Origin: Rachicladosporium sp. CCFEE 5018
Lineage: Eukaryota; Ascomycota; Dothideomycetes; Cladosporiales; Cladosporiaceae
NCBI GenBank assembly: GCA_002077045.2
Contig: KZ111147.1
Location: 848,037 to 912,036 of the forward strand
Reading direction: 5' to 3'
DNA: 64,000 nucleotides
The position numbers and the translations under genes were made by a program. The notes under the pieces were generated by a model. It did not search any database, had not been told where the DNA came from, and was given only the letters and a program-made list of their open reading frames with translations. Position 1 is the stretch's first letter; each line of letters opens with the position of its first letter. This document shows positions 1 to 10,381 of the stretch, piece by piece.

Positions 1-1173
1 TCGTCTCGGCTCTCCTCATCACGCATCCGCTCGAGCGCTCGCTTGCTCCGGTGCTCCTTGACGACTCTCCAGATTCTGAATTGTGACATCAAGCCGAAGA
101 GGAAGACAACTATTGTACACGCTATCTCTACCCGTATACCACGTGTGATGGGGTATGTATTTGTGTTCAGCGGGAATTCGGAGTCGTTAAGATCTGTAAT
201 GGGTCAGCTGCCTGTACTACTGTCTCACTCATCTGCACTTACTCCACAGGTATAGCCAGAATTCCTTCAGTCCAGCTCGGCTGAAGCAGTCCACTCCCAG
301 TATTGTGATCATGGCTCCAGCGAATGCCGTGCAAGCTATCAGGCCATGCGTCCGAGTGTACTGCGAGAACGACAGGGAGAAGCAGACCAGGCAAAAAACG
401 CCAATTAGTATGCCACGTCCAGCGGTAGATTGGATGATTCCACCAGGCGTGAGCACGAGTAGCCACATTGCCAGGCAGAACCCTCCAAGTAAACAACCCA
501 GCCCGTCGGTGATCTCTTTGAAAACCACTGACACTGATCCCAAGATCACACCCGTCAACAGCGCAGCGACAAAGTAGGCGCCCTGCACTGCATCGCTCAC
601 TGGCGGGTTCATAACATATACGATCAGGACTGTAACCGCCAGACTGGCCAGCAGGGCCGTAGAGAGGAAGACCTGGAGCCAGTCATGCTTGATGCCGATC
701 AAGCAGAGCGCCACACCAGCCAAGATCAGGAAAGCTCCTGCGAGTCCTATAGCTGGCGTGATCTTCGGCTCGATGGGCAATTGGTCTCCAGCCGCAGTGG
801 TCGCGTTCGCCGCCACGGCATCTGTGGGTGTTGCGGTCGATGCCGATGATGCAAGCGATGTCGACTGGAACAGCGCGCTCGAGCTAGCGATATCGCTTGC
901 AGTGCTCGGCGCCGAAGTCGAAATAGCATCGCCGGTCGATCGCGCGCTCGACGAAGCTGCGCTTGCTGCACTCGAGTCTGTAGCTGAGGAGCCGCTACTC
1001 TGCGAACTCGGTTGGGTAGAAGTGCCTCCGGTCGTCGTCTGCGTTGCGGATTGTGTCGATGTCGCATCTACGTTTGTTGTACCCTGCCGCCGTTGCCAGA
1101 CTTCCTTGCCTGTGATGCCCTGCGCGCATAGTACCGCAGTGACTAGAGTCGTGGTGACATTCGAGAGCCACAT
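1..1173 (-). CDS. DUF4203 (TM7SF3/TMEM198-like) membrane protein, 5' part only
   Basis: This is the 5' portion of the gene described in full at 10382-13685, cut by the window edge. Exon 1 is 1173-243, the intron is 242-194 (49 nt; donor GTAAGT, acceptor ending ATTACAG), and exon 2 runs from 193 off the left edge. It encodes the signal peptide, a Ser/Thr/Ala-rich extracellular stretch and the membrane helices. It differs from the other copies by a few conservative changes in the last helices of exon 1 (Val for Ile, Phe for Leu, His for Tyr), so it is a distinct allele or paralogue and not a duplicate of the same read set. Function of the family is unknown. Confidence 0.8.
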
Positions 1174-1302
1174 GTTGCGCGCCTATGAAACGTCGTGCCG
1201 CATGTGTAGACAGGACCGAGAAACGCCTCTTCTTTCACCCGCATCACAGATCCTTGAGCTATCGCATCAACTCCAATCAAACTCGATTTCGGAGATTTCC
1301 CC
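1..1302. repeat. Partial copy of the 7.57-kb block, variant haplotype
   Basis: This segment aligns base for base with 12513-13814 (constant offset 12512) and stops at the same base, just before an N gap. I counted 11 substitutions, all within the first 621 nt (positions 9, 37, 67, 114, 174, 200, 348, 396, 460, 492, 621), and none that I could see in 622-1302. It is the right-hand end of the block found whole at 6246, 13915 and 52962, but from a distinguishable allele or paralogue. Confidence 0.9.
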
Positions 1303-1402
1303 NNNNNNNNNNNNNNNNNNNNNNNNNNNNNNNNNNNNNNNNNNNNNNNNNNNNNNNNNNNNNNNNNNNNNNNNNNNNNNNNNNNNNNNNNNNNNNNNNN
1401 NN
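1303..1402. other. Assembly gap (100 N)
   Basis: Exactly 100 undetermined bases, the usual placeholder for a gap of unknown size. The base before it is the same block end as at 13814. The 5' end of the transcription-factor gene at 1403 is lost here or beyond. Confidence 0.99.
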
Positions 1403-3030
1403 ACCTCGATAACATACTCAACGAAGTCTTGGACCCGCTGCAGTTCGATCCCGATTGGTTCAACCTCGAACCAGACTCATTCTATGGCAAGAACAACAAC
1501 TCGTGTGGTTTCATCCCGAATCTCCCCGAGATCGTGGATGAAGTCGACAAGTTCGATGCTATGCCGTCGATAGAGAAGTCCGATCTAAGACTGCCCCGAC
1601 CTGGAACATCGCAAAGCCTGCCATGGGCCACCGACAGCCAGTTTCACACGAGTGGTCTCATCACGGACGAGCGCGAACATGAAATAGCGTTTCTGATACG
1701 ACATTTCACGGAGTTCATTGGACCTTGGATGGACTTATATGACTGCGACAATCACTTCAGTCACCTAGTACCCTTGAGAGCGCTGGGTGACGCCTTACTG
1801 AAGAACGCAATAGCAGCAGTAGCTGCCAAGCAGCTTGGTCGCATGGGTGGTCGGAAGCTGTTTGCCAGCGCGCAATGCCAAAAGCCTGCGTTGATGGAGA
1901 TCATTGATGATGCACGCAGTATCGACTGGTACTACAAGGCTGCCAACTACTACGACAAGGCCATCCATTACTCGAGAGTATACTTGCAGCAGTTGTCGGG
2001 AAGTTTGAGCAATCCGCCTTCGCCAGCGATCACTGCGACAGGAACGTCGTTAAGCTCCGACGACCTACTATTGGCAGTGTCGATGTTCACACTGTACGAG
2101 TCGCTTGACACGATAGAGATGGGTTGGCTACAGTAAGCACATACAATGCGATAATCTGCGGGCTGGGCACTGACACAAGCTAGACATCTCACAGGCATGA
2201 AGTCGCTACTAAGCGTCGTAAGACCTCCAGCAGAGACACCACAGAAGCCACCAGACCAAAGCGTCGGTCGACTAGCATCGTTCTGGAACTTCGCACGAGC
2301 CGACTGCCAAGCAGCGTACACTAACCACACCGTCACACTACTCAATACAGAGGATGTGAGCATGTGGCAAGATTGCGGTCTAGAAGTCTCAACGTGGGGA
2401 GAGTTGTACCACCATCCTGACAAGGTCGAAAGGGATCCCGGTTACAAGTCCACAACGACGGAGCTGGTCTCACATACTCTCCTCTACCTCGTACTGCAGG
2501 TTATGAACTATCTAGCAACTCCGAGCATACCTCCAACCGCCCGCCAGGCAATACACGAATCACTATCCTCAAGTCTTGACAGCTGGCACAACACCCTTCC
2601 CACAGTCTTCCAGCCATGCGCACAGCTTCGTCGACGCCCGATGCGTGGTCTCACGCCCTCGGTCACCTCCAACATCTCACCCACTTTGACGGAAAGGTTT
2701 TATCCGATACCTCTCACGGCAGCGACGATGCTCCTGTACCACTTCGCGCGCATTACGCTGCTGCTCAGTCCACCTGTACCAGATTTCAGCGCTCCTGTAC
2801 CTCAAGAGGCTCTGGCGCACGCGTACGAGATTTTGGGGATAGCGATCGGGCGTCCACATCCCGCCGTTAGAGTTGAGATGCCACTGCCGCTCTATGCCGC
2901 AGGACTGTGCATGGAGACTGACGAGGAGAGAAAGCTGGTGATCGAATTGCTCGGTGCTGTGGAGGGAGACACGGGCGTTGTCACGGAGGGCAAAGTGAAA
3001 GCCTTGAAGGACCTTTGGGGTTGGAGCTAA
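1403..3030 (+). CDS. Fungal-specific transcription factor, C-terminal part (5' truncated by gap)
   Basis: Exon A is 1403-2132, the intron is 2133-2183 (51 nt, GTAAGC...CTAG), and exon B is 2184-3030 with stop TAA. The frame is open from the gap edge, and the only early start-like codon is a TTG, so the true start lies in or beyond the gap. The protein has the helical pattern of the Fungal_trans_2-type regulatory domain of Zn(II)2Cys6 factors: a stretch after EREHEIAFLIRHF with LRALGDALLKNAIAAVAAKQ, and a second exon with FWNFARADCQAAYT. The junction reads W-L-Q-H-L-T-G-M-K-S, continuing the helix. The N-terminal zinc cluster is not in the sequence, so DNA-binding class is inferred. Target genes are unknown. 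Confidence 0.75.
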
Positions 3031-3410
3031 CAGCTTGAGCTTAAGCTTGAGTGTGTAGTCTATTATATGTACCACGCCACTCAACACGATTATAACACCC
3101 AGAACCGTATTTCTGCGATGTAGCAGATCACGCCTGCCGTGACGTTCTCGATTCCCATTGCCGCCGTTTGACAGCTAAAACAGTCTGCTCACGGCGTTCT
3201 GCCGTACTTTCACCCAAACGTATCGGCTAGCCGCGACTCCAACCAGCAGCTTGCTGATGATCGCCCTCACTTCCTGCATCGCCCGCAGCACATCTCGTCC
3301 CGACAATCTTCAAGACCCGCGGGCATCAGACACTTCCAGCTCGGTGGCCATCTCGCATGTCATCCACTCTGGTTCCTTAGCATCGCCCATCAACATCATC
3401 ATCAAACACC
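3031..3410. other. Convergent intergenic region
   Basis: 380 nt between the transcription-factor stop and the stop of the LLP-like gene on the other strand, so it should hold the two 3' UTRs and polyadenylation sites. I see no gene or repeat in it. Confidence 0.6.
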
Positions 3411-3850
3411 TCATCGCTTCCCACCCTTCTTCACTTTACTAGGATGCTTCGCAAACGCAATATTGGCCGTCACTTTGCGATGCCTGTGCTTGTCGTTCCT
3501 GCCTTTCCGCACTTCTTTCGCTTTCTTGATCTGTGAATTGCTCCTCGTCTCCCGAGTAGTGGTCTTTGTGAGCGCCGCACCATCTGCATCGTCCATTGCG
3601 TCGGGGTCTGCTTTGGGGTCTAGTGGTATCTCGTCTGCGCACTGTTAGCCCACGGAGTACTGCGATTGCTTTCGATATCAGTACCTTGCTCCACTTCCAT
3701 CTCGCGCCTTGGTGGCTTCTCTTGCTGTGCAAGTGCGAGCAGCTTCGCGGAAAGTCGCTCATTTCGTGCTTTCTCAACGGGACCGAAGACCTTCCTTCGC
3801 AGGGCCGTGTTGTTCTTCTTGATACCGGAGGAGCGCGCGCTTTTGGCCAT
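3411..3850 (-). CDS. LLP/YBL028C-like (DUF2423) small nucleolar protein
   Basis: Exon 1 is 3850-3685, the intron is 3684-3635 (50 nt, GTACTG...GCGCAG), and exon 2 is 3634-3411, giving 129 aa. The N-terminus MAKSARSSGIKKNNTALRR followed by VFGPVEKARNERLSAKLLAL is the diagnostic block of the DUF2423 family (yeast YBL028C, animal LLP). An acidic middle (DEIPLDPKADPDAMDD) and a very basic C-terminus with a KHPSKVKKGGKR-like end complete the family pattern. Members are small nucleolar or ribosome-biogenesis proteins; the exact role is not settled. The start is the ATG before AKSAR, not upstream residues. Conserved features appear on both sides of the intron, which supports the splice. Confidence 0.85.
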
Positions 3851-4253
3851 GGTGACTATTTCGTGATACCGAACTGCAGAGTACAAGACCTGTAACTATT
3901 TGAGATGCGGCTGCCTCGAAATGCAACAGAGATTGATAAATTTAGAGTTGCTATCGGAGCTCGGATCAGAGCTTATCGTTCATAAAGTATTTCAAAGTGT
4001 GGGGGTGGGACCTGGTGTGTGGCTGGACTTGCCTGCCACAGCCTAACAAACACAGGTCAATTGGCGAGAGAGACTTCATTACATTGACTCGCACGTGCGT
4101 CCCGACCAATCCAGCGAGGAGTGTGTTGCAAACCACTTTTTGGCAATTCTAGCGCAAGAAGCTGTACACTGAATGACTTCCATCGGATACGGCCGCCAAC
4201 CACCGAAGACATCCGTTCATATCGCAAAAGGCAACCTCTTCTAGGCGACGATA

Positions 4254-5032
4254 TGAGCAAATGCAAAGCCGCTTCTCTAGACCAACCTAGTGCCTCCCGT
4301 ATCCGAAACAAAATCCCCCAACGGATGACCACAAACGGCCATCACCCACGACTAGCCGAAGACCCAGGTGCCTGGTATCATTGCACGAAAGATCATTATG
4401 ACGGCCTCGACAAAATCGCACAGCGCCAATGGCGAAACGTCATCCGCATCCTCTTCACGGACGAAGGCACGCCCTCTCAAACCGGCGAGCCATGCGTAGC
4501 TTGCATCAAAGCTCTCGAGCCGGATGAGTACTGGAGTTGTCAGATGTTCAGTTCCGAGGCGAGGGCACTGGATGCGACGTTGAGTCAGCGGTGCGCGAGA
4601 TGTATTATCCAGCATCGGACTTGTGAGCCTACCACTCAAGGATCCGCGCTCGAGACGCCAGCGGCTTCTGCAGACGACCACGCCACGACTTGCGATGGCT
4701 GCGCCGGCCTAAAAGACGACCTCGCAGCTCTCAAGGACGAGGCCGCGGAGCTCAAGAACCGACTCGCCGCCGTCGAAAGTCTCGAGGCGCGCCTGGAAGC
4801 TCTTGAGCAGCAGAGTCGAGACGCCATTGAGCGAGTGCGGCCGATCAAGCGGCAGCGCATGGAGAGCGACGAGGCGATTGATGTCAACGAGGAGCAGCCA
4901 GATCGACTTAGACGCATCGTCACGGGCTTCGAAGGGCGACTAGAGCAAAGGATCGAGGAGCGCATTGCACAGCGACTGGACGCGCGGATTGCGGAGAAAG
5001 TTGAGGATGCGTTGGCTGATGCTCTGGGGTGA
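4254..5032 (+). CDS. Uncharacterised Cys-rich coiled-coil protein
   Basis: Single open frame to stop TGA at 5032. It is open from an ATG at 4121 (303 aa), but the ATGs at 4254 and 4325 are equally possible; I chose 4254 provisionally (259 aa). The middle contains a cysteine pattern, CVAC, YWSC, CARC and RTC, that looks like a zinc-binding knuckle of the kind seen in small Pezizomycotina proteins, then TTCDGCAG. After this comes a long Leu/Glu/Lys heptad stretch (LKDDLAALKDEAAELKNRL onward) predicted as coiled coil, a basic KRQRM segment that may be a nuclear signal, and a second amphipathic helix at the C-terminus. I do not recognise a named family. It could be a chromatin or transcription cofactor, but that is speculation. 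Confidence 0.6.
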
Positions 5033-5529
5033 ATCATCGGAACGGTTCGCCTTGACTCGATATTACCAAAGTATCTCGTGGTTTGTTGATGGGGGAAAGA
5101 CGATGGTGTCCCTCCTGCTCCTAGAAACCTCGAGACTCTCCAGTGCGCAAGTCGACATTGCATCAACAGCGAAAATTTACGCCGTTCCGCTGCATTTCAG
5201 GGCCCTTTCGTCAGTGCCGCTTTGGAGCGGATATGATGAGCCGACACTAGATGGCACATCGCGCCAAGTCAGTGGTTGTGGAAGCGTTGCCAGGCGCATG
5301 AAAGCATTGCCAAATTGAGGAAAGGTCCAGCTGTTGACATGATATGAGGAGAAATGATCGAGGATCAGTGTTAGGAAGATGGCTTGAGCGCAAGCATCAG
5401 AGCTGCTGCATAATCATACCCGGCTTTTCGCCACCCATGTGTACCCTACTGTGTACTCCATGAAACGCCAGACTACTGCCTCCAGCCCGCTAATGTGAAT
5501 GTTACCCTCTCGATCCTCCTGCGGATCTC
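5033..5529. other. Convergent intergenic region
   Basis: About 500 nt between the stops of the Cys-rich protein (plus) and ERG3 (minus). Likely 3' UTRs only. No gene, RNA or repeat recognised. Confidence 0.6.
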
Positions 5530-6697
5530 TCACTTCAACTTCTTCTCCTCGCCATAGCTCCTATCATCCCCACCCTCGACCTCCACAACCATCTTCTCCA
5601 TCTCCTTCGCCTGCCGCCTCCACTCATCCTGCCCGAACGTCGTCTGCTTAGCGAACAACTCCGGGTTAGGCTGCCTGTAACTCCCACCAAGCCGGTCCCA
5701 CAGTGTTGTGAACTGGCCGTAGTTGTAGTTGAAGTACAAATGGTGCATCGTATGGCACGCCGCTCCGTTGATGATCGGACTGTTGGCCACATACTCTCCA
5801 TCATGGATCATGACCGTCCAGATCTGGATGAAAGTGAAGAGCGCGATATTGGCGAACTTCTGCAGCGGAAAGAGGAACGGGAAGAGGTGATAAGGCACAC
5901 TCTGACTGAAGCCATCGAGCGGGTGGAAGGCATGCGACGCAAAAGGCGTAGGCATAATCCACTTGTGATGCGGCTTATGCAGCTTCTTATACAGAATCGG
6001 ATGGTGCAGCCCGCGGTGAATCCAGTAGATCAGGAAGTCCGTGAAGAGCAGGAAGAACGGGAATTGGATGTAGGTCCAGCTCTTGCCGAAAACATCGAAG
6101 ATCGGGTGCGAGAAGCCTGGCGCTGAAATGGCGTCGTAGAGGAACGAGTGGCCGCGGACTTCGGCTACGAAGGCTGGGACGGTGAAGATGGCCATTATGG
6201 GGATTGAGCGGACGGTTTGGGAGATTTCTTGGCGGATCTGGTTTTTGAGGTATTTGGGGTGGTTGAAGGTTGTTTTGTCGAAGACGAAGATGTAGCTTAG
6301 GGTTGCGCAGGTGAAGTAGATTAGAGAGCCGAAGAGCCTGGGGTTCCTGTTAGTTGAGAGGTCGTTGTCTAGATTTGGAAGAGCGATCCCACCATGTGAT
6401 CATATACAAGCTCACGAATTGGCGATATATGCTGTCCCGATCCCATTGGCTCTGATATGCGTATTGACTCGGTTGTACGCTCAAGTATTGGCTCGCTGGC
6501 TCGAACTGCCATGTACTCCTCGACCCGCCCAGCCCGCCGAGCTGTTGTGCATAGGTCTCATTATCGTAGCCCTTAAAGCCAGCGGCCAACGTGCTGACAG
6601 GATTGAAGACCGAGAATGAGGTTGGCGCACTTGGTAGGACTGTGGCGTAGAGTCGATCGAAGAAGAATGTATCCGCAAGCTCGAGAACGACGTCCAT
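5530..6697 (-). CDS. ERG3: C-5 sterol desaturase (ergosterol biosynthesis)
   Basis: Exon 1 is 6697-6408, the intron is 6407-6347 (61 nt, GTATAT...AACAG), and exon 2 is 6346-5530, giving 368 aa, close to yeast Erg3 (365 aa). The enzyme introduces the C5-C6 double bond in episterol at the ER membrane, using electrons from cytochrome b5. The three iron-binding histidine boxes of the fatty acid hydroxylase superfamily are present: HRGLHH (207-212), HKPHH (220-224) and HTMHH (295-299), the last followed by LYFNYNYGQFTTLWDRLGGSYR-type residues specific to Erg3. Hydrophobic segments flank the boxes. The start is the ATG before DVVLELADTFFFDR. The 7.57-kb repeated block begins inside exon 2 at 6246, so this is the only complete ERG3 in the window. 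Confidence 0.95.
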
Positions 6698-7338
6698 GGT
6701 GCAGGTATTGGTTGCCCGCAAGCTTATCCAGATGCTATGTGGTCTGCCCGCGATTGCGGTGAGGTGTGATCGTGCTGTCGCTGTTACTTGTCGTCTCTCC
6801 CAATGGTACAAGCTGTAGACCAATCTTAAGATCCTAGTGTCGCGATTCTCCCAAGTTGATGCGATATGCACAGGAAAGACTCCAGAACGCCGTGAACGCC
6901 TCCCAGGTATGAGCTTATTAACATACCGAGCTCCACACAAAACCGTACGACTTCGAGCACAATTTGAAGTGGGTCCTGCATCTGCAGCGCCATGCAGGGT
7001 CTGCCATGCGACTTCCGATTCGCTGAGATAAATGATTAAGCTTCTTCGCCTGGAGAAACGTGCCAGCGGAGTTCACTCCCCTGCAGGATCTGATAACGAT
7101 GAGCGAGGCATGATAATCGATGTCTGTTGTAGCACGGCTGTCACACGAGAGGCATCATCGTTCTCATAGCAGCTGCTGTACTTTCGCTACATGTCTACAC
7201 TCGTTCGCCGTTGCTCCCCAGCATCAGTATCGTGACTCGCCCGCTCGCTCAGCGTACGCCATGCCGTCGCCACTACGCTATGCCAAACTCCCGCTCCCAA
7301 ACACATAGCATCTCATCATGAATCCCAGAGCACCAAGC
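6698..7338. other. ERG3 upstream region
   Basis: 641 nt between the ERG3 start and the SIZ/PIAS stop, both on the minus strand. It should hold the ERG3 promoter and the SIZ 3' UTR. I found no gene. A sterol-response element could be expected, but I cannot point to one with confidence. Confidence 0.5.
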
Positions 7339-9525
7339 TCATGGATACCTCTCCCGCCACCCCTGGCCATTGCTCGCGCTCGCACTCCCACTCGCACTAC
7401 CGCTAGCACCCGATCCATTGTAGGGCAATCTCAGCCCTCCATTCGCTTGCTGTCCACTAGCGCTCCCACGCCCAGGATTCCAAGCAGGCCTGAATCCCAT
7501 GGCCGGAGGCGTCGTCTGATCCGCAAACCCATTGTACGCCTCACTATCCTGCCTCCCTGGACTAGCGCTAGGTCTCGGTGGCGCACCGAAGGCCGTGGAG
7601 CTAGGACTGGGTCCGCCGAAAGTCCCGGGTTGCGCGGGGGGCGACATGGACATGTCGACGTTGAATCCGGTAGGCGTGCGGGGTGGCTGGGGTGGCGCAT
7701 GGAAGGAGGAGGTAGACGTAGATCGTTGCGCGGGCTCAGCGGGGCGCTGCGCGAAGATCGAGGGTCGTGGCAGTTCTGGAGTTGGAGCGGAAGTGGCGTA
7801 CGATCGTGAGCTTAGTAGCGGCGCCGAATTGCTCGTCTGGACCCGCTTGGCAGGTCGAGGCGGCTCATCTTCGTCCGATAGTGTGAGGTCGATCACAGCC
7901 GATGGTCTCTTCTGCCCCGCGACTCGCTGGGCAGAGGCAACAGACTGGGCGACGCTTGGCTCACGAGACGACAGTGGCGGGGTGTTTAGATTTGGCTGAC
8001 CGAACGGTGGCTCGCCCCAGCTGGTCGGAAAGTTGGGTTTCGCGGTTGGTCCATTTGGGGTGTCGTCCAAGTTTATGATCGAATCATCGTCGAAGTCATC
8101 ATCGTATGATGCTCGCTTTTCGCCACGTGCTTGATTACTCTTCCCCTTGTCTTCGTCGTCTTCTTCCACCCGCCAGGTGCCGTCTGGCTCAATGGTGACT
8201 TGCTCGATGGATGACGCCGTGGTTGATAAGATCTCCTCAAAGTACTTGTCCACGCACAAGCTCTCGAAGCTGACCATCTTGCTGCAGATTGGGCAGCTCC
8301 AGGTCGGTGCTTGCTCCTGCAGTAGCATGAAGTACCCTCCATCAAAGCACTGATTGTGATGACACACTGTCGAGCGAATGGGTATCCTGATCCGCGTCGT
8401 CAACACAGGATCCTTGAGCGACATCTTCGAACTCATCGCCGCGATGTCAGGGTCAGCATTCGCCTGCTTCATCTCATCAATAACCTTCTGCTTCGATATC
8501 ACTCTTGCGGTCCTAATGCGTTGTGTGAGTTCCTCGGCAGTCCGAGATTTGACCAGATGTACCGTGAAGGCGTAGCGTTTTGAAGTCAGTGCATAGCATA
8601 TAGACAGCTGATTTCCATACCCTGCCACCTTGCGCACCCAGTCGGTGATGTCTGCAGGCTTCGTTGAACCAGGCTTGTTTTTCAGCCCCTTTGAAGTTGC
8701 CCTTAACATCATCGCTGTTGAGCTTCACCTCAAGCTGGTTCGGGAAGGCGATGTCGAGGCGTGACCAGGCGGCTATGTCGGATGTTTGACCGCAGTAGAT
8801 GAGTAGTCTCATGCTGGAGTCTTCCTTCAGTCGCCGAGCTTGCTCGTCTGACAGCGTAATATTCACGCGAACAGTGTGTCGGTTCTGCGGCATCTCTGCA
8901 CCTGCTTCAGCATCTCGTAAGTGGGTCACTAGAAGGGGTGAAGGAAATGGCGTATCTACCTGGAAGATCTTGCTGTCTGAGTATGACGTCTTGGAACTCG
9001 TAGAATGGACTGGCCTTGAACTCCACTGTCCAGTCGTCAGTGCGCTCTCGTACATGTAAACGATCATACTTCACTCACTCCGTGCTGCTGGTGGTCTTGC
9101 GCCACCAGGCGCCATGCCGTGCGATGCGCTGGTGGTCGATGTGGAAGCTCCAGGTGGCGGAGCAGCACCCTGATTTCTGACGCGGTAGTACAGCTTATCC
9201 AGTCCAACGGGGTCGCCCTTCTGCACGAAGCTGTCCGCCACTGCATACACAGAATGTCAGCCCATGGTCCGATATACCTGTGGTGAAGTCGGATCGCAAT
9301 CTGAGATCGCGACCAGTTGCCTGATGACTACCCCACATCTTCCCATTCAATCGGGAGGGATATCGCCTTACCATCGATCACTCGTTGCTGCAGTATGGCC
9401 TTTGTCCCCGATACTTGCTGGCCATAGGCTTTGCAAATGTCCTTCAATATGGGGTTGAGCAGCTGTTTGATGTGGGCCTCTACGCTGCGCCTTTTCTCAA
9501 TCATCTGATGTCCCCCGGACGCCAT
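7339..9525 (-). CDS. SIZ1: SIZ/PIAS-type SUMO E3 ligase with apparent frameshift in the PINIT domain
   Basis: Exons are 9525-9372, 9240-9079, 9025-8960 and 8901-7339; the introns are 131, 53 and 58 nt. Exon 1 encodes a SAP-like DNA-binding helix pair (IKQLLNPILKDICKAYG). Exons 3-4 encode the PINIT domain, starting FKASPFYEF and containing MRLLIYCGQ and KPADITDWV. The MIZ/SP-RING follows, with CHHNQCFD and WSCPICSKM as zinc ligands. The C-terminal half is disordered and has an acidic SUMO-interacting-like VIDLTLSDEDE. The family moves SUMO from Ubc9 to nuclear targets. The frame breaks at a run of four C (plus strand 8686-8689): upstream reads GNFKG and downstream GLKNKPG, so one G is in excess. 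It is either a sequencing error or a real null allele. Without the extra base the product would be about 647 aa. Confidence 0.85.
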
Positions 9526-10381
9526 GCTCTTGTTCGCGCGCAAGGCGCAGTATAGGTGGTGGTGTCGTCAGTCGTGGAAGATGGCGGTTGGCTTTCGATT
9601 GCGGAGATGTTTGTGTCGCTGCGGTGACTTGGTGTTGGCTAAAACCCTATTTGCACAACGATTCCTTCGCCGGTGATATCACGAGGAAGGCACGACTGAG
9701 GGTGTGGGTTGGTGAGTGATGCGGCAGTAGTGAGGATGCACGGCAAGGCTTTCTTGTGCACATGCTCACGTTGTCTGCTCAGCGCGAAGTCCCAGCAGCC
9801 TCAGCACAGCATATACCTTATACATGAAAGCATGTGAAAGCACGATGCGCCTGCTGTTTGCACCTGCCGCGTCGTCTACACTATATCATGATCCGTGACT
9901 TCACAATCGACGGCTGCAGTCCAGACCTCGCCAAGGCATGATGTTGGAAGATCGAGGTGCATAATCGTTATCGAGCTAGCGCGTCCCATTCGATCGGGTC
10001 TTTGCCTTCTTTGCCTGACAGCTCACCTGCGCATTCGCAAGATGCATTTTGGTCTAAGCTGCAGCAATTCTTTGTCTCACGAATTATCACACATTATGTA
10101 CCGCAAGCTCGCCTACAATCGCAAAATCAGAAGGGTATCGCGCTCTCTGTGATATACCACTCCAGCCACCTCTTCCATCTCCAACGCTTTGACTACGCAC
10201 ACCCCTTTTAGTTCTATGCCAGATCCTGTCATATATCATCCAGTACCCTCGGTTCCGACCTGCCCCATCCTGTACAATCTGAGGCCCATTCAAGTTCCGA
10301 ACCCGTGGAAAACCACCAGATACGTGCCACCTTAGTACCGTCGCCCATGCGATTCGAGAATCCAGTCCCAGCAGCCCTTCA
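9526..10381. other. Intergenic region upstream of SIZ/PIAS
   Basis: 856 nt between the SIZ start and the DUF4203 stop. It holds the SIZ promoter/5' UTR and the DUF4203 3' UTR. Short open frames here lack conserved features. Nothing else seen. Confidence 0.5.
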
